Below, piece after piece: positions 45,840 through 55,927 of a DNA stretch of 64,000 nucleotides. Made by a program: the position numbers and the translations under genes. The notes below the pieces were generated by a model. The model saw only the letters and a program-made list of their open reading frames with translations, did no database searches and was not told where the DNA came from. The DNA comes from Sambucus nigra (Eukaryota; Streptophyta; Magnoliopsida; Dipsacales; Adoxaceae): assembly GCA_949130495.1 (NCBI GenBank), contig OX422214.1, positions 253,150,187 to 253,214,186 of the forward strand, in the 5' to 3' direction. Position 1 is the first letter of the stretch. Each line of letters begins with the position of its first letter.

Positions 45840-48389
45840 CTAAGATGCATCATCATCAACTTTATCTCCCTCTTCTCCCTTCGAAGCCGTTATGGTCTCT
45901 TCCTCAGCTACCGCTGCTTCAGCCTCTGCCCTTAACCTGACTCTTTCTTCTGTCGCAACCTTGATCTCAGCCATGCACTACTGATTCTCAGCATCACCAA
46001 GGCCCCAGGAAAGAACTGTCTCTTTAGAGTCGGGTAAGTTTTTTATGACTCTATGCCTGAGCTCTTGGTAGCCACGAAGGTAGGTTCTATTGTTGATGAG
46101 GTAAAAGTCTTTGGAGCCCTTGAATGTCTCCACAGTGATGTCAATTGCCAATTGAAGGGCCATAACATGATCTTCTCCCATCTTCTTGACCACCAAGGCA
46201 TGGGCTTCAGCATCATTAGCAGCCTTGGCCTCTAATTCTTCATACTTCTTCTGCAAAAGTTTAAGCTTGCTGTTGGCAAACTCTGTGACCTTGGCAGCTT
46301 TCACAGTCTGAGATTGGGAAACCTTGAGGGACTCTGTGGCCTACCTAAAATTCTCCTCAGCATCTTGCTTGGCCTATACCACTACCTTAATGGTGGCATT
46401 TGCGTTCATTTTGCATAACTCAAGAGCCGCATCAGAAGACTTCTTTTCAGCTTCAAAGGAAGCTGCCTTGGCATTCTCCAAGTCAACGGAGTGAACTCTA
46501 TCTGCGGCCTCTTTCAGCTTGTACATGGCCTCGTACTTCCGTTTCTGTGAAATAATGACATCCACAGCCTGCAAAGAGATTTAAAGTTAGAAGAAAATAT
46601 GAAATATGAAAATGAAGCTGAGAAGGTACTTGTACTTACCCTCAATAGACTGTGGAGACCATAATCCTCCAAGTCATCGTGGTCTTCATCCATGAGTCGA
46701 TCAAGATTCATGGCATCTGGAACTCTCATTATTATGTGGACAGCCCTTGCAGTTGTGTCCCAAGAAGATTCAGGGTTGGGCTGCCTAAGATGTGGTCACG
46801 GATGGCCATCAAGACCAATACTAGAACGGCACTGAGGAGGCCCTAGGTTGGCATTAATTGCAACAATTAGTGGTGGTGGTGAATTTGAATGGATTGGACC
46901 CTCAGACGTTGACAATAGACCTATCGCAGCCAGATTAGCCCCAATCTCATCATTAAAAGTACCCTCAGGCCTCTTGTGAGGTGCCAACTCTTCAACATGG
47001 AGTTGGGGCGCGATAGGGGTAGTTTGTTCCACCGTTTGATTTTGGGGTGCGACAGGAAGATTTTGGTCACTTGAAGTGACCACGAGAGGATCCTTGGACT
47101 TTGTCCTCTTCTTCTTCTTCCTTTTCCTAGTAGTGTTGTTGAGGACAGTTGCGTCCTCATCCATTTCTGCCAGTTGGGCAGCCAGAAGCTCCCTATCAAC
47201 TTCCTCACCTGAAAGAAGATAATGCCTCCTATCAACTTTCTAAAATGCAGCAGTAAAAATTTGAAGTTTAAAAATAATTGTCGCGGTATTAATAAGTGAA
47301 AGGATTATGACCTTTTGCAGCCACCTCTTTGGGATTAGATTTGTTGGTGAAGTAGCCCGCTTTAAAAATGAAGGCAGAGGTTACAAGTGTGCTAGACTTT
47401 TTCTCCTCAGCAGGAACTGCCACGGCCATGCCAACTCTCTTATCTTGCCACTTACTCAGCTACAAATTGTCAAGAACTGCAAAAAAATACAAAGGTTAGT
47501 ACAAAAGCAAACTATAAAGAGGGGACGCGGCTATAATTGAAAAAGTACCAAGTTTGGAGGGACTCCCCCATTGCCGCGGCATCCTAAAGGTCCTCTCCCT
47601 CTCAGTCTCTTCAGGGTGGATCTCACACCCTTATCCAGAAATGAAAACATATTTTCCCTTCCAATTCTTTACACTAGTAGGCCTCCCAGAATAAAGGGTC
47701 TCGTCTCTTCCGTGGACAAAAAAGTAATATTATCCCGAAAACTTTACGGAATTCTCCTTTGGGCGGTAGAAGTGGAAAAACTCTGCAGGAGTAATGTATC
47801 TCTTGAATTTATTCTCCCATAGTACAATAGCTGAAAGAATGATCCTCCAACCATTGGGATCTAATTGGACTGGGGCTAACCTCATTGTTTGGAAAATTCT
47901 TCTAATGGGAACAGGGACAGGCAACCACAACTTATAAATGAAAGCGTACGAGGGGAAGCAAATACCGTCGTCATCCAGTGTCGTGCATGGACTTTGTTCC
48001 GTGACAGGTGCTGAGCACATCAAAACCTCAGGTAACTCTAAGGCCTCAGCTACCTGATAAACCCATTCTTGGGTCATAGTGCTGTGGATACCAAGTGCAG
48101 CAGGAGGTCTCTCAGCCCTCCCAGATGTACTAGCAGGTATATCCCTAACCTCAGACGGACCCCCTGCTGCGGCATTCTCATATATATCTATTGGTTGGTT
48201 GCTAGAATTGGCCTCCTCTTCCATGGACGTAGAATCTGAGTCTGAATATAGCACCACACAGTTAGGGCAATTTCTCAGCTGACAAGTTCCAAATGATTTC
48301 AAAGGGCGTACAAAGGGAAGTTCGGGAGGAGAGGCTTCAAAATGTTTGTTCCAAAAGCTTCTTAGAAATTTGTCTGGGTCAAAGTTCAT
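45840..48389 (-). pseudogene. Antisense spliced gene (Transposase_28-like plus coiled coil)
   Basis: This is a four-exon coding model on the minus strand: 48389-47549, 47476-47312, 47208-46640 and 46568-45840. All introns are GT-AG (72, 103 and 71 bp). The joined length is 2304 bases, exactly 768 codons including the final TAG. Residues 1-260 contain ICFPSYAFIYKLW, LAPVQLDPNGWRII, EFFHFYRPKEN and KNWKGKYVFISG. These match, as I recall it, the plant 'putative gypsy type transposon' family (PF04195). A KRKKKKRTKS basic stretch (nuclear-signal-like) follows in exon 3. Exon 4 is a long coiled coil ending in an acidic EEGDKVDDDAS tail. Seven in-frame stops occur (two in exon 1, one each in exons 2 and 3, three in exon 4) and no frameshift. 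The function is unknown. Confidence 0.8.
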
Positions 48390-48405
48390 ATGGCTACAGC
48401 AGTAC

Positions 48406-49259
48406 CTGAAAAGTAGAGAGTCCGCAGTTAGGCGCCGCAGCTAATATGGTCCTAAAAAGCCTCTAAGAAGCCGCGACAAGAATAATGATATGTAGATTAA
48501 AGACTGAATAGAAATGATTAGCAAAATTGGCTAAATATGCCACGTGTTGGCACCTAAAGCCCTAGAAGTTAAATGTCACCACGGCATATTATTTTAAGGG
48601 TAGGAGGCATTATCTTCTTATATGTCGTAGTTATTAAATTACGGGCTAAATGCCGCGGACTCTCATCTGATAACCTAAGGAATATCCTATCAAACAAGAG
48701 TTACTACAGGCCGCAGCCTATACTTTGTACATGCCCAACATTATGTTTAATACCTACCGCAATGATATTTAATATGCCGCAGATAAACAACAATATTTCA
48801 AGGTTGCATTGATATAGGACAACCTTAATTTACTAAAGGCATTTTACCATGCCGCGGCTACTCACTCAAAAACAGGTTATTATTTAGTCTGGGTAAATTC
48901 AAAGATCAAAAGACATAGAATACGAAGAGTCCCTCTCAAGAACGTCAAGAATGTAATGGGAGTTCAGAAACCCTAAAGTCTAACCCAAACCAACAAAACT
49001 CATTTATTGGGAAATTGAAGATTGATTCAGTCAAAACCAAATAACCATGTGAATTCAAATGGGCTCGATTAGCTGGGAAATTGGCAGGAACAAATATAGC
49101 AGAAATAATTCAGAAAGATCATTCAGTTACAAAATGAACTTCCCAAAAATACAAGTTCAGAAGTAGCAAACATGATTCCAATTCAACAAAACGCATTCAA
49201 GTAAGTTGTGAATTGTGAATTGAAAAAGATATTGAAGAGGGTTTTAATTAAAAAATTAC
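48406..49259 (-). other. Probable 5' UTR intron of the antisense gene
   Basis: On the minus strand CCAG|GTAATTTTTT (donor at 49259) and CTACTTTTCAG|GTACTG (acceptor at 48406) bracket 854 bases. They place a short untranslated exon downstream of a TATA box and the ATG 17 bases after the acceptor. GCCGC-type motifs are frequent in it (48418-48860). The model is inferred from splice consensus only. Confidence 0.55.
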
Positions 49260-49424
49260 CTGGAAATGAAGAAAACACCGATGCTCAGCCTCGAACCGCC
49301 TTAAAACCACCACTCGTAACTGCTAGAGATCGCCAGAAAATGCAAGGAGATAAATGCGCAAAAATTCGCCCTCGATATGCTCTCAAAGATTTGGTAAACG
49401 TAATGAAGTCCACGACCGGTACAA

Positions 49425-49433
49425 TTTATATAA
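49425..49433 (-). promoter_or_regulatory. TATA box of the antisense gene
   Basis: The minus strand reads CCCTTATATAAATTG, giving a TATATAAA box about 165 bases upstream of the predicted first splice donor and about 120 bases inside the right LTR. This orientation is opposite to the element promoter, so the gene would be expressed independently of the genomic RNA. Confidence 0.6.
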
Positions 49434-49549
49434 GGGGGAGCGAGAAGACGAAGCGTTGCCTTGAAAAATACCGCAGCATCTCGAGAAGACTTGATTACTC
49501 AGCCGCAGCCCCAATCGCAATATCTTGGCACTACGACTTGAGGGATTAT

Positions 49550-50246
49550 TGATAGTATCGATATTACACCACCTACCGCGGATCATAGGCCACAGTATTA
49601 TCATCTATGGGCTGCGACCCTAATTTTTATTGAACACATGCCTTGCATACATGTTGTAGTCTTTAACATATAGGCTGCAACCACTTATTATCTACCTGTC
49701 GCAACCCAGAACATATAGACTGCGGCCCCATTTGTAATATAGATACCGCGGCTCCTACGCTCATTAATCAGCTGGCCATAACACCTCTCATCACATCAGC
49801 AGTACAGAGCACACCTATATATAGAGGTCCACACCTCAAGAATGGGAAAAGGGATTATTCTTAATTGAATGGATCCCTCATTTGAGATTCGGGTTTGTTA
49901 CTAGTCCTAATACACAGATCAGAGATCACGATCTCTCCAGACCACTTGGTCCAGCTTGGGGGATTCTCTCTAGCATCGTAGCCATCTCTCCGACACATCG
50001 AAATCCTCAAAACATGTATTCTCTTCTATTCTTATGCTTGTATGCCTCTTTAGGACAAATAACTATGTACCAAACAACATATATAATGAGAGTGTGGCAC
50101 CAAAGTGGATGTAGGCTCATTTTTATAGCCGAACCACTCTATATCATGTCTTTTATCTCTCTTTGCTTGCTCTATTTGCTTACTATGCACTTTATACTTG
50201 ATTTACTGGTACGAGAACGACAAGTGGACGATTTCTCGTATCATCA
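49550..50246 (+). repeat. 3' LTR of the Tat-like element
   Basis: It starts TGATAGTATCGATATTAC and ends CGTATCATCA, with the same 697-bp length as the left copy. The TATA box is at 49816-49823. The preceding bases (GACTTGAGGGATTAT) give only a weak purine tract. Confidence 0.92.
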
Positions 50247-50251
50247 CTTAC
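50247..50251. repeat. Target-site duplication CTTAC, right
   Basis: This is the partner of CTTAT at 41791-41795. Confidence 0.75.
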
Positions 50252-50690
50252 GAAAAATAGTATTTGTTTATCATTTGAGGAGATTTAGTTGAAGACCAAC
50301 GGGTTTGCACAATGAATCCTCATCATATTTATTTTGTCATGACTTTATTGATTTGTAGAATCATCAATATTCTAGGATTGTGTGCATTATGCCTATTTTG
50401 TTGATTAAGTTCAACTTTATTTGTCACTTCAGGCTAAAACTTCGTTTAATCAAGTTTTGCAATTAATTAGAACTTCATGAACATAATTAAAACTTCGTTA
50501 TAATTCATTTATATCTAGTTAACACCCATTCATTCCATCCCACATATTTAGACACATCGATACTATGCTAGTTTGTAAAGCTTCTGTGTTTGTGTCATGT
50601 TTTGAGGTCATTTATACCTATATATGTGTGCCGGATTTTCTTTAGTATATTTTGCATATAGTATATATGGTATTCCAATAAGGCCCAACA
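50252..50690 (+). other. Element B tail, right segment
   Basis: This is non-coding. GAAGACCAACGGGTTTGCAC (50292-50311) matches GAAGATTAATGGGTTTACAC on the minus strand of element C's tail (about 23705-23725). This continues the same order of homology as 41183-41795. The right end is not defined. Confidence 0.6.
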
Positions 50691-51302
50691 GAACAGATGC
50701 CCCAACGGTTTAAAAAAGCTACGATGTCCCCTCGTCACAAGTTTTAACGTTATTCAAATGGTGACTCAGCTACATCGAGGAGAATTTCTGCTTTTTTGAA
50801 CATAGTGAGGCATTACAAGGGAGAATCTCACTTGCCAAGAATCAAAACGAGTATTTGAGAAGGTTAGCAGGCCTTTCGGGAGAATTTCAAATAATAATAA
50901 ATCTAAAATGGTTGAAATGCAGTATAAGGAAAAATTGGCGATGTCCCTTCATCAAAGCCCCAACAAGTCATAGTGCTTCAGCTCAGAGAAGGTTCATCGT
51001 CTTGAGAAGTTTCGTGCAAACATTTCTTGCCCCAATAAATCTCTCCATGAAGGGGAAAATGTAGAGGGGGCTTGACGGTAATCTTGAGATTGGAGGTGAT
51101 TTCACATTAGCAACAGTGTTTTGGCGGATTAAGGCACCGTGGCAGCTCAGCGTGGCAGCTCAGCGTGGCAGCTCAAGCGAGGCAGCTCAGCGTGACAACT
51201 TGTATTTTATCTTGTTCTACTAGTCATATTGTATCTTTATTTATATTGACTGTAAGCTATAACGGTTGTAATGATGTAACGAGAATAATAATGAGTTTTA
51301 GT
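50691..51302 (+). other. Unassigned sequence between elements B and E
   Basis: I see no domain. The 69-codon frame at 50855-51064 and the overlapping frame around 50900-51070 look like decayed coding text but were not recognised. The section holds the 13-bp tandem repeat listed separately. It may be the 3' end of another decayed element. Confidence 0.4.
51138..51195. repeat. Tandem 13-bp repeat CGTGGCAGCTCAG, about 4.5 copies
   Basis: There are three near-perfect units from 51138, a fourth with an extra base (GCGAGGCAGCTCAG), and a partial CGTGACAACT. Each unit contains the palindrome CAGCTG-like core GCAGCTC. Confidence 0.9.
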
Positions 51303-52251
51303 GTGAGGTCAAACGGTACTCACGAGAGATCAGACTTGGCAGGGCCTGGGAGAAATTTCATGCTCTACTGAATGTCCTCACCATGGGAACTTTAGAGGGA
51401 CTTAGTTTGGAGGATTGAGAAGTGAGGCACCATTGGGGCTCGTCCCAACCATCTTAGATACACCTGGTAAAACACCGAAGAACCCTGATCGTGGAAACTC
51501 GGGCGAAGTAGCTTGAAGTTCCATCGGGCGTGGGGCTGTGAACCAAATATCCCTCTACTTAATGTCATATCTACTGTAGGTGATGTCACTAACCAGCTAA
51601 ACAATGTCACACCTGCACTTGATTAAACCACCATGGTATTTAGGGCTTTTAGGCAGTTGGTGAGCCACCTCTGCGATAATAACCCCTTGATACACAGTGG
51701 TTAGGCAAAAGGCATGTCTTGGCATTTAATGTTCATGATGTGGAGGCAACTAGTGCATCAGGCATTTAATGTTATAACATAAAGTATGAGGGATGTCTTT
51801 CATAGTCTTTAATGACTGAGTTGCCTCGGGGATGGTGTGGGGGGCTATTTAAGGACCCCAACCACCCCTGAGGAGAGCACGATCTTTGAGAGTTTAAGAA
51901 GTTATTGCTAAAGAGGATACACATCAGAGAGGGAGTTATTATAAACTAGAGTTATTACGAAGCTTTTAATACGTGACAGAGATCCTTGAAAGTGTTTTGG
52001 TGTGTTTGTCTGCCTACCAAGGTGTATCTAGGGTGCTTACGTCTCTCTCCCTCTAACTAAGTTACTTTTAAGTTTCTTTACTACTTTTCTGAGTTATACA
52101 TGAGTGATTTGTGAGTTTAAACTAAGTCTTATCTTCATTGAGTTTGTGTTTGCATGTTTTATCACTAATCCAAGGTTTTAGTTAATCACTTATCATTACC
52201 ATACTTCAAAGGGGTTACACCTCCATCTATAATCTAAAGTACCCTCTTACA
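51303..52251 (+). repeat. 5' LTR of element E
   Basis: The proposed start is TGTGAGGTCAAACGG and the end TACCCTCTTACA. TATTTAAGG at 51846 is the TATA-like box, followed by a 400-base R/U5. The left border is inferred only from the TG and the typical size. Confidence 0.55.
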
Positions 52252-52253
52252 TT

Positions 52254-52271
52254 TGGCGACTCCACTTGGGA
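52254..52271 (+). other. Primer-binding site of element E
   Basis: TGGCGACTCCACTTGGGA starts two bases after the LTR end. TTTGGCGACTCCACTGGGGA is the usual form in Tat/Ogre-like elements. Confidence 0.75.
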
Positions 52272-52289
52272 GGAATTCTTCTAAGTAAG

Positions 52290-52538
52290 GAGTATGGCAT
52301 AATATAATGCTAATCGAAGGCTCAACTTTGATGACATTCAACATAATGAAGAACAAGCTGCAAGATAACTAGAGGCCCTAAGGGATGGGCTCCTCGAGTA
52401 GAGGTACTTCCGGTTCCGACGACGTCAGGCATTCCGGGGGTGACACAAGCTTCCACGAGTGCGAGGTTGGGACCCACTCTGGTGGCGCTCCTCATGAGCA
52501 AGTTTTATGAGTTTTTGCAAACTCCAGTAGCTTCAACT
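52290..52538 (+). pseudogene. Start of gag of element E
   Basis: The + strand text MAYNANRRLNFDDIQHNEE (from 52293) is followed by stops and shifts. The reading runs into the solo LTR at 52539 and resumes at 55493 (MLGGLEANAFVTPGV). I do not recognise the N-terminal part by family; the call rests on position after the PBS. Confidence 0.55.
52534..52538. repeat. Target-site duplication CAACT, left
   Basis: This is identical to 55488-55492. Confidence 0.9.
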
Positions 52539-55487
52539 TGTAATACCCCGCATTTTTATCGATATTTATTTATGGGATTAATTAAATTAAGTGTGAAGTA
52601 ATTGAGAATTAATCCGGATAAAATACTAACGAGATGTGAGTTGGTATTTGATTATAATGTGAATATATATGGCAATATATGAATATTGAAAATATTGAAA
52701 TTGTCGCGAGGCTGAAATACGGTAATTTGGAAAATTTTGTTGGGACGCGCGTGACAGTCGCGTCAGGAATGTAATTTTTTGAATTAAAAAGTGAATTTTA
52801 TTTTTATCAACCGTATGGTCATTTTGAGTGCGCCAACGAGTTCGGAAGGATCGAAATAGTCAGAAAACACTAGCCGGGGGTTTAGTTTGGGTCCCGGGGC
52901 ATTTTTAGGCCAAACCGGCAACCCAAAAGGGTAGTTTGGTAATTTCGGAAATTTGGTAATTAAAACCCACGAAAATCAGACTTTAATTACAACTTATCAT
53001 GAAACCCACTAACCCATTTCCAACCCCAATCTAAGTAGTGGGCTACGGGAGAAGTTAAGAAACTATTTCTAACTTGCCAAAAACCAACCCCCACCTCCAT
53101 TGTCATCTTGTGAGAGGAGCTTGTAGAGAGAAGAGAGAGAGGAGAATTCTGCAGAGAGAGAGAGAGGAATTCAACCATCTTCAACCAACAACAAATCTGG
53201 AACATAAGGCAAGTGGTTTAGTTACAATTAATTCCATGAATGTGTTCTTCCATGTTTAGGTATTTATCAAATTTTGTCTTGGAAGATTGATATAGACCCA
53301 TGAATTTGAGGATTAAAACTATGAACTATGATAGGAATTGCATGTAGACATATTCTGGACGAATTATGAATTCAAAATATAACCCTTGATGATCTAAAAA
53401 CGGATTTAAGAAGAGATTTATTAGTGTTCTTGAACGAAATAGAAAACTAGGGTTCTTGATGAAGTTTTGATCCAAATAAAGCCCTTGGTTGATGAATTAT
53501 TGGTTTTAGAACGTTAACAATGTTGTAAGATGGTTATATGATGATATTATAACGTTATATTAGAGTTTCATGCATTATAATGGAGTTTTGGGACAAGTTG
53601 AGGTCTGCAAAACGAAGCAGTTCGTAGCCTACCTGGTGCGATCGATCGATCGACATTCATCAGTCGATCGATCGACCACCATCAATCGATCGAGGTTCAA
53701 GGTCGATCGATCGACCTTCCCAGAATGAGTAAAATTTCCCTAGTTAAATTTTATTGATGTTAACCCTTAGAAAATATTATTGGAGACTTTATGAATATCC
53801 TTAGACTTAAGGAAGACCAGTAGGGGTGGTTATAAAATTTGGACCTTAATTAGAATTCAATTTGAGGAATTATTCTAAAAGCTAATGAAACTCGATGAGT
53901 GAGATAATATTAGGGTTAAAAGAGTAAATTTGAATAAATTGATGAAATGAGGTTTGGGGCAGAAGTAAGGACCTTAAGAATAATGATGTTATATGTGGGA
54001 ATAATTGGAAACTTAATAATCCCATTGAGATAGGTTTTAAGTACAAGAAACTATGACGTGAGATGTGTCGACAGTCTACATTTTATATTATCGGAAGACT
54101 TAAAATGTATAAAATTGGAATAATGGTATAAGGATGTAGAATGTACCTTTATTAATATCGAGACATCTAAGATGTGTGAATGCTTAGTATATGATTTTAT
54201 ATGTATGACATACCTACCATACTTGCTATCACGGGAGGTTTACGTTCGCTTAGGGCCATCTAATCTTTGTGTGATCGGATTTAGATTGGTACCTCGAGGA
54301 CATAGTTCAAGAGAATGACTTATTTGTGAGCTAATAAGTCAGCTGACTATGGAGCGTAGGTATGTACGTGACCATGGATATGTTGAATTATGTTCGCCTC
54401 CATTTTTGTGTGTTGTGCTTATTCTAACAATTCCTGAGAGATTCGGAATTTGTAATCCTTATGTACGTGATGTACCGGGATGGATAGCAGAGTATGTGTG
54501 CACCGCAGCTTAGCCTCGGGGTGCTTATATTGTATATTTATGATGTGAATAATATACGGTTAAATGAAAAGGAATTGTGATGTTTAATTATGAGAATAAT
54601 TTATAGTAACTCCTTGAGAAGATAAATAAGGGGATAACCTCCAGTAAACGGTAATGCTAATAATTGAGAATCCGAATTTAAGTAAAGCTATCTAATTAAG
54701 TGATAACATTGGGAATTCATTTTGTGAATCGAGTAGTTGGGTTAGAACTTATGACGGTTTAGTTAGATATAAATAACACATGAATGGGTACAGGAACGTT
54801 AGGAGTGCACAGTTGGACGAGAGGTGAGTATTTCATGTGAGAGCACGTCCTAACATATATTTTGCATTCATTGTTTTAAATGTTATTAAAGCACTTGTTG
54901 TTTTTAAAATACTCTCCACTTTCGGTCTCTGACCCGTTTGCTTTCAAATCTATTTTTGTAAAAACCTTTTTAGGTGACCATCCATAAGTACACCATGCAT
55001 AGGATCTCTATTCAGGTGACGAGCTGTAGCTGTTGTGGAAGTTACAGGGCTTTGCTAGTAGACGCCTCTTTTCTAGTCTTGACTCCATATTCATTTTCAT
55101 CATTGTAGGGCATGTCGCCCATTTCTTTAGAGACATTTTATATTTCAGTTATTCAGACTTTGGTTTGTACTTAATTCAGGATGCAGACTTGTTTTATTTA
55201 TTTTCCATATTGGGATTGTGGTGAGGAGTATTTCCTCCAGACTTATTATTATTTGTTGGATATTCTATTGCTTCTTTATGGTTAATGGTTATGTTATTCT
55301 TTCATAATTCTTTTTGCATGTTAATCAGATTAAATTTAAAAATTTGGCATCTTACTGTTAAATACTAGGTGGTTAGTAATCATTAAAATGTTTTCGACAG
55401 TGATGCTATTAACTGAACCAACTTGGCATTTTGTATTAATTTAATAAAGGAGTAGCTACCCGGTATTTAATTAGTCGGGGTATCACA
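52539..55487 (+). repeat. Solo Tekay-like LTR in gag of element E
   Basis: It starts TGTAATACCCCGCATTTTTA and ends AGTCGGGGTATCACA. Length is 2949 bp, it is flanked by a perfect CAACT duplication, and it has no internal region. It shares the AAGGATCGAAATAGTC...CCCGGGGCATTTTTAGGCC block and the TACCCGGTATTTAA end with the LTR at 2258-4931. The perfect duplication points to a fairly recent insertion followed by LTR-LTR recombination. Confidence 0.92.
53635..53722. repeat. TCGATCGATCGA array in the solo LTR
   Basis: Five blocks of (TCGA)2-4 occur within 90 bases: GCGATCGATCGATCGAC, GTCGATCGATCGACC, AATCGATCGAGG and GGTCGATCGATCGACC. It occupies the same relative LTR position as the CGTTCGAGCGAG motif of the LTR at 2258-4931. 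Confidence 0.9.
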
Positions 55488-55492
55488 CAACT
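55488..55492. repeat. Target-site duplication CAACT, right
   Basis: This is identical to 52534-52538. Confidence 0.9.
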
Positions 55493-55904
55493 ATGCTAGG
55501 AGGATTGGAGGCTAATGCCTTCGTAACACCAGGGGTAGCTCCAAGGGCCCCACCAGGTGCAGGTGTGGCAGGAACGGTCCCAGCAAGCATACCCTCTGTT
55601 GTGAATCCAGCAGTGAGAACCTCAGAAGTTCAATGGCCCCTATTGTGACGTTTGTGCCTGCTGCAACGGGCACCCAGCCCATGGGGCCATTGGCTGTTGC
55701 CCCAGTAGCATCACCCATGGAGGAAATGAGAAAGGAAGTGCAGAAGGAGATGCTAAAGTTTATGCAAGCTTCCTCGTAATCTGCTGGAGAGGTAGCTTCA
55801 GTTTATGATGACTTTCAAACGTCTTATCCCCATGAGTACAATGATGAGCCCTACCCAAAGGACTATAATCCTCTTATTTTTGAATAAGTCCAGTAGACCC
55901 CAGA
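55493..55904 (+). pseudogene. Continuation of gag of element E
   Basis: The + strand translation reads LGGLEANAFVTPGVAPRAPP, a Pro/Ala-rich stretch, then MEEMRKEVQKEMLKFMQA (about 55720-55775) and YDDFQTSYPHEYNDEPYPKDY (about 55804-55866). The last resembles the DEPYP..Y segment at the start of the capsid domain of Ty3/gypsy gag. It needs two frame changes. It stops where the Athila-type LTR begins. Confidence 0.6.
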
Positions 55905-55927
55905 TGTATGCCAAACCGATGACAACC

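Larger units (their letters stand above)
41796..50246 (+). mobile_element. Non-autonomous Tat-like element with antisense gene (8451 bp)
   Basis: Two LTRs of 697 bp each are flanked by CTTAT/CTTAC. A PBS follows the left LTR. The interior holds a fused gag remnant, tandem repeats, and a spliced gene on the opposite strand. There is no protease, RT, RNase H or integrase. The gag C-terminal motif (DHDHDTEQCYALKDEIERLV) and the antisense gene place it in the Tat lineage, whose members are known to carry extra antisense frames between pol and the 3' LTR. The LTRs differ at roughly 25 of the first 235 positions by hand count, mostly transitions, so it looks older than the SIRE element at 31348. 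Confidence 0.88.
29166..50690 (+). mobile_element. SIRE-type element B, split by two later insertions
   Basis: B comprises 29166-31347, 41178-41795 and 50247 to about 50690. It has an LTR with a palindrome array and TATA box, PBS-like sites, a gag remnant and a non-coding tail, but no pol. The two gaps are exactly filled by the full-length SIRE element (TSD TTGTA) and the Tat-like element (TSD CTTAT/CTTAC). The tail pieces on both sides of each insertion match successive parts of element C's tail in the same order, which supports continuity. The right end and any 3' LTR were not found. Confidence 0.7.
51303..55904 (+). mobile_element. Ty3/gypsy element E: LTR, PBS and gag, truncated
   Basis: An LTR with a TATA box ends at 52251 and is followed at once by a PBS and a gag reading. 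A solo LTR interrupts gag. The element is cut at about 55905 by an Athila-type LTR. The PBS (TTTGGCGACTCCACTT) is of the type used by Tat/Ogre-like elements; the exact lineage is undecided. Confidence 0.7.

Noticed and set aside
45978..46574. Two separate small minus-strand genes
   Set aside because: Both are parts of exon 4 of the antisense gene, separated only by in-frame stops.
46652..46846. 64-codon + frame across exon 3 of the antisense gene
   Set aside because: It is a shadow frame; the minus strand gives a continuous reading with splice sites.
53074..53259. 61-codon + frame in the solo LTR
   Set aside because: It covers the GAGAGA-rich part of the LTR and has no counterpart frame in the related LTR at 2258-4931.
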